Source: Anaerolineae bacterium (lineage in GTDB: Bacteria > Chloroflexota > Anaerolineae > B4-G1 > DUEL01). Taken from it: a stretch of 64,000 nt of DNA. Each line of letters begins with the position of its first letter. Within the stretch, counting starts at the first letter, position 1. Made by a program: the position numbers and the translations under genes. The notes under the pieces were generated by a model. The model made no database searches. It saw only the letters and a program-made list of their open reading frames with translations, and had not been told where the DNA came from. The stretch covers positions 1 to 64,000 of the forward strand of contig JANXCY010000011.1 of assembly GCA_025060135.1 (NCBI GenBank), in the 5' to 3' direction. Of the stretch, positions 63,915 through 64,000 are shown piece by piece.

Positions 63915-64000
63915 TCATGTCTGACAGATAGTCCGCCATGCGGCGATGACGGCGGATTCGGGTACGCCTTCCACCAGTTCCACTTGGCCGATTTGTCGCA
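63915..64000 (-). CDS. C-terminal end of a gene upstream of aroQ (partial)
   Basis: The last 27 codons, ending [23 protein letters not shown], are in frame to the window edge. The stop is 10 bp before aroQ, so it is cotranscribed with it. It may be another shikimate-pathway gene, but the tail is too short to identify. Confidence 0.55.
   Translation of the reverse strand, partial: RQIGQVELVEGVPESAVIAAWRTICQT

Overview
The window is high-GC bacterial DNA that most likely comes from a thermophilic or moderately thermophilic member of the Chloroflexota (Anaerolineae/Thermoflexia type). This is an inference. It rests on secreted and membrane proteins with Pro/Thr-rich linkers, a YLPLV motif in an exported protein, a MutL-like (glutamate mutase L) protein without its mutase, a SHMT-GcvT fusion, a two-Trx-fold protein disulfide oxidoreductase typical of thermophiles, and many degenerate intergenic repeats. 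Most genes lie on the minus strand. The plus-strand genes are a zinc-ribbon gene plus purA (13.0-14.8 kb) and a redox cluster (59.9-63.2 kb).

Layout. 0-3.3 kb: a leftward promoter with a structured leader, ffh and glgC. 3.3-6.3 kb: a histidine-kinase remnant, a PAP2 phosphatase, and an AbiEii-like nucleotidyltransferase cassette that is interrupted by a repeat element and flanked by 54-bp direct repeats. 6.3-12.9 kb: gyrA, a peptide-type ABC importer (two permeases and a binding lipoprotein, no ATPase) and tRNA-Ser(CGA). 13-22.4 kb: purA, a TPR protein, a TrpB/CysK-like PLP enzyme, a tungsten-type aldehyde oxidoreductase with a 16-Cys ferredoxin, and a secreted protein. 22.5-31.6 kb: the SHMT-GcvT fusion and a complete liv-type amino-acid ABC importer. 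31.7-35.2 kb: a three-gene MutL operon. 35.3-45.4 kb: a membrane glycosyltransferase, tpiA, a lone HAS-barrel protein, a class A PBP coupled to a baeRF-like protein, HtrA and a DnaJ/CbpA chaperone. 45.5-51.8 kb: a phosphoesterase, a GNAT protein, a B12/radical-SAM protein, a cupin, YhaM and an Era-like GTPase. 52.4-59.8 kb: two solitary DNA methyltransferases around a coiled-coil zinc-ribbon protein, lgt, an SPFH protein, an MFS transporter and a Ser/Thr kinase. 59.9-64 kb: an FmdB-type protein, a CsoR/CstR-family repressor, a PDO and two thioredoxin reductases, then aroQ.

The most interesting unit is the 59.85-63.17 kb thiol-redox cluster. A consensus-like promoter overlaps a 10-bp-arm palindrome. 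The second and third genes encode a CsoR-family repressor (Cys36, Tyr61, Cys65, so lacking the copper-ligand His) and a two-domain CxxC oxidoreductase. These are followed by one canonical NADPH thioredoxin reductase and one paralogue whose NADPH-binding motifs are gone. I infer an autoregulated disulfide or persulfide system with two different electron inputs.

The intergenic DNA is unusually rich in repeats. I distinguish a GC-rich element of a few hundred bp (5.3, 18.9, 51.9 kb, with a relative at 57.1 kb), GACCACGG-type heptamer arrays, ACAGGATTT-type arrays, GCAGAGAACGCGG-type hairpins and small REP-like palindromes. Several annotated starts and stops run into these repeats, so I shortened the affected genes. 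Two poly-C/poly-G blocks (near 25-102 and 47184-47312) look like assembly or sequencing artefacts.
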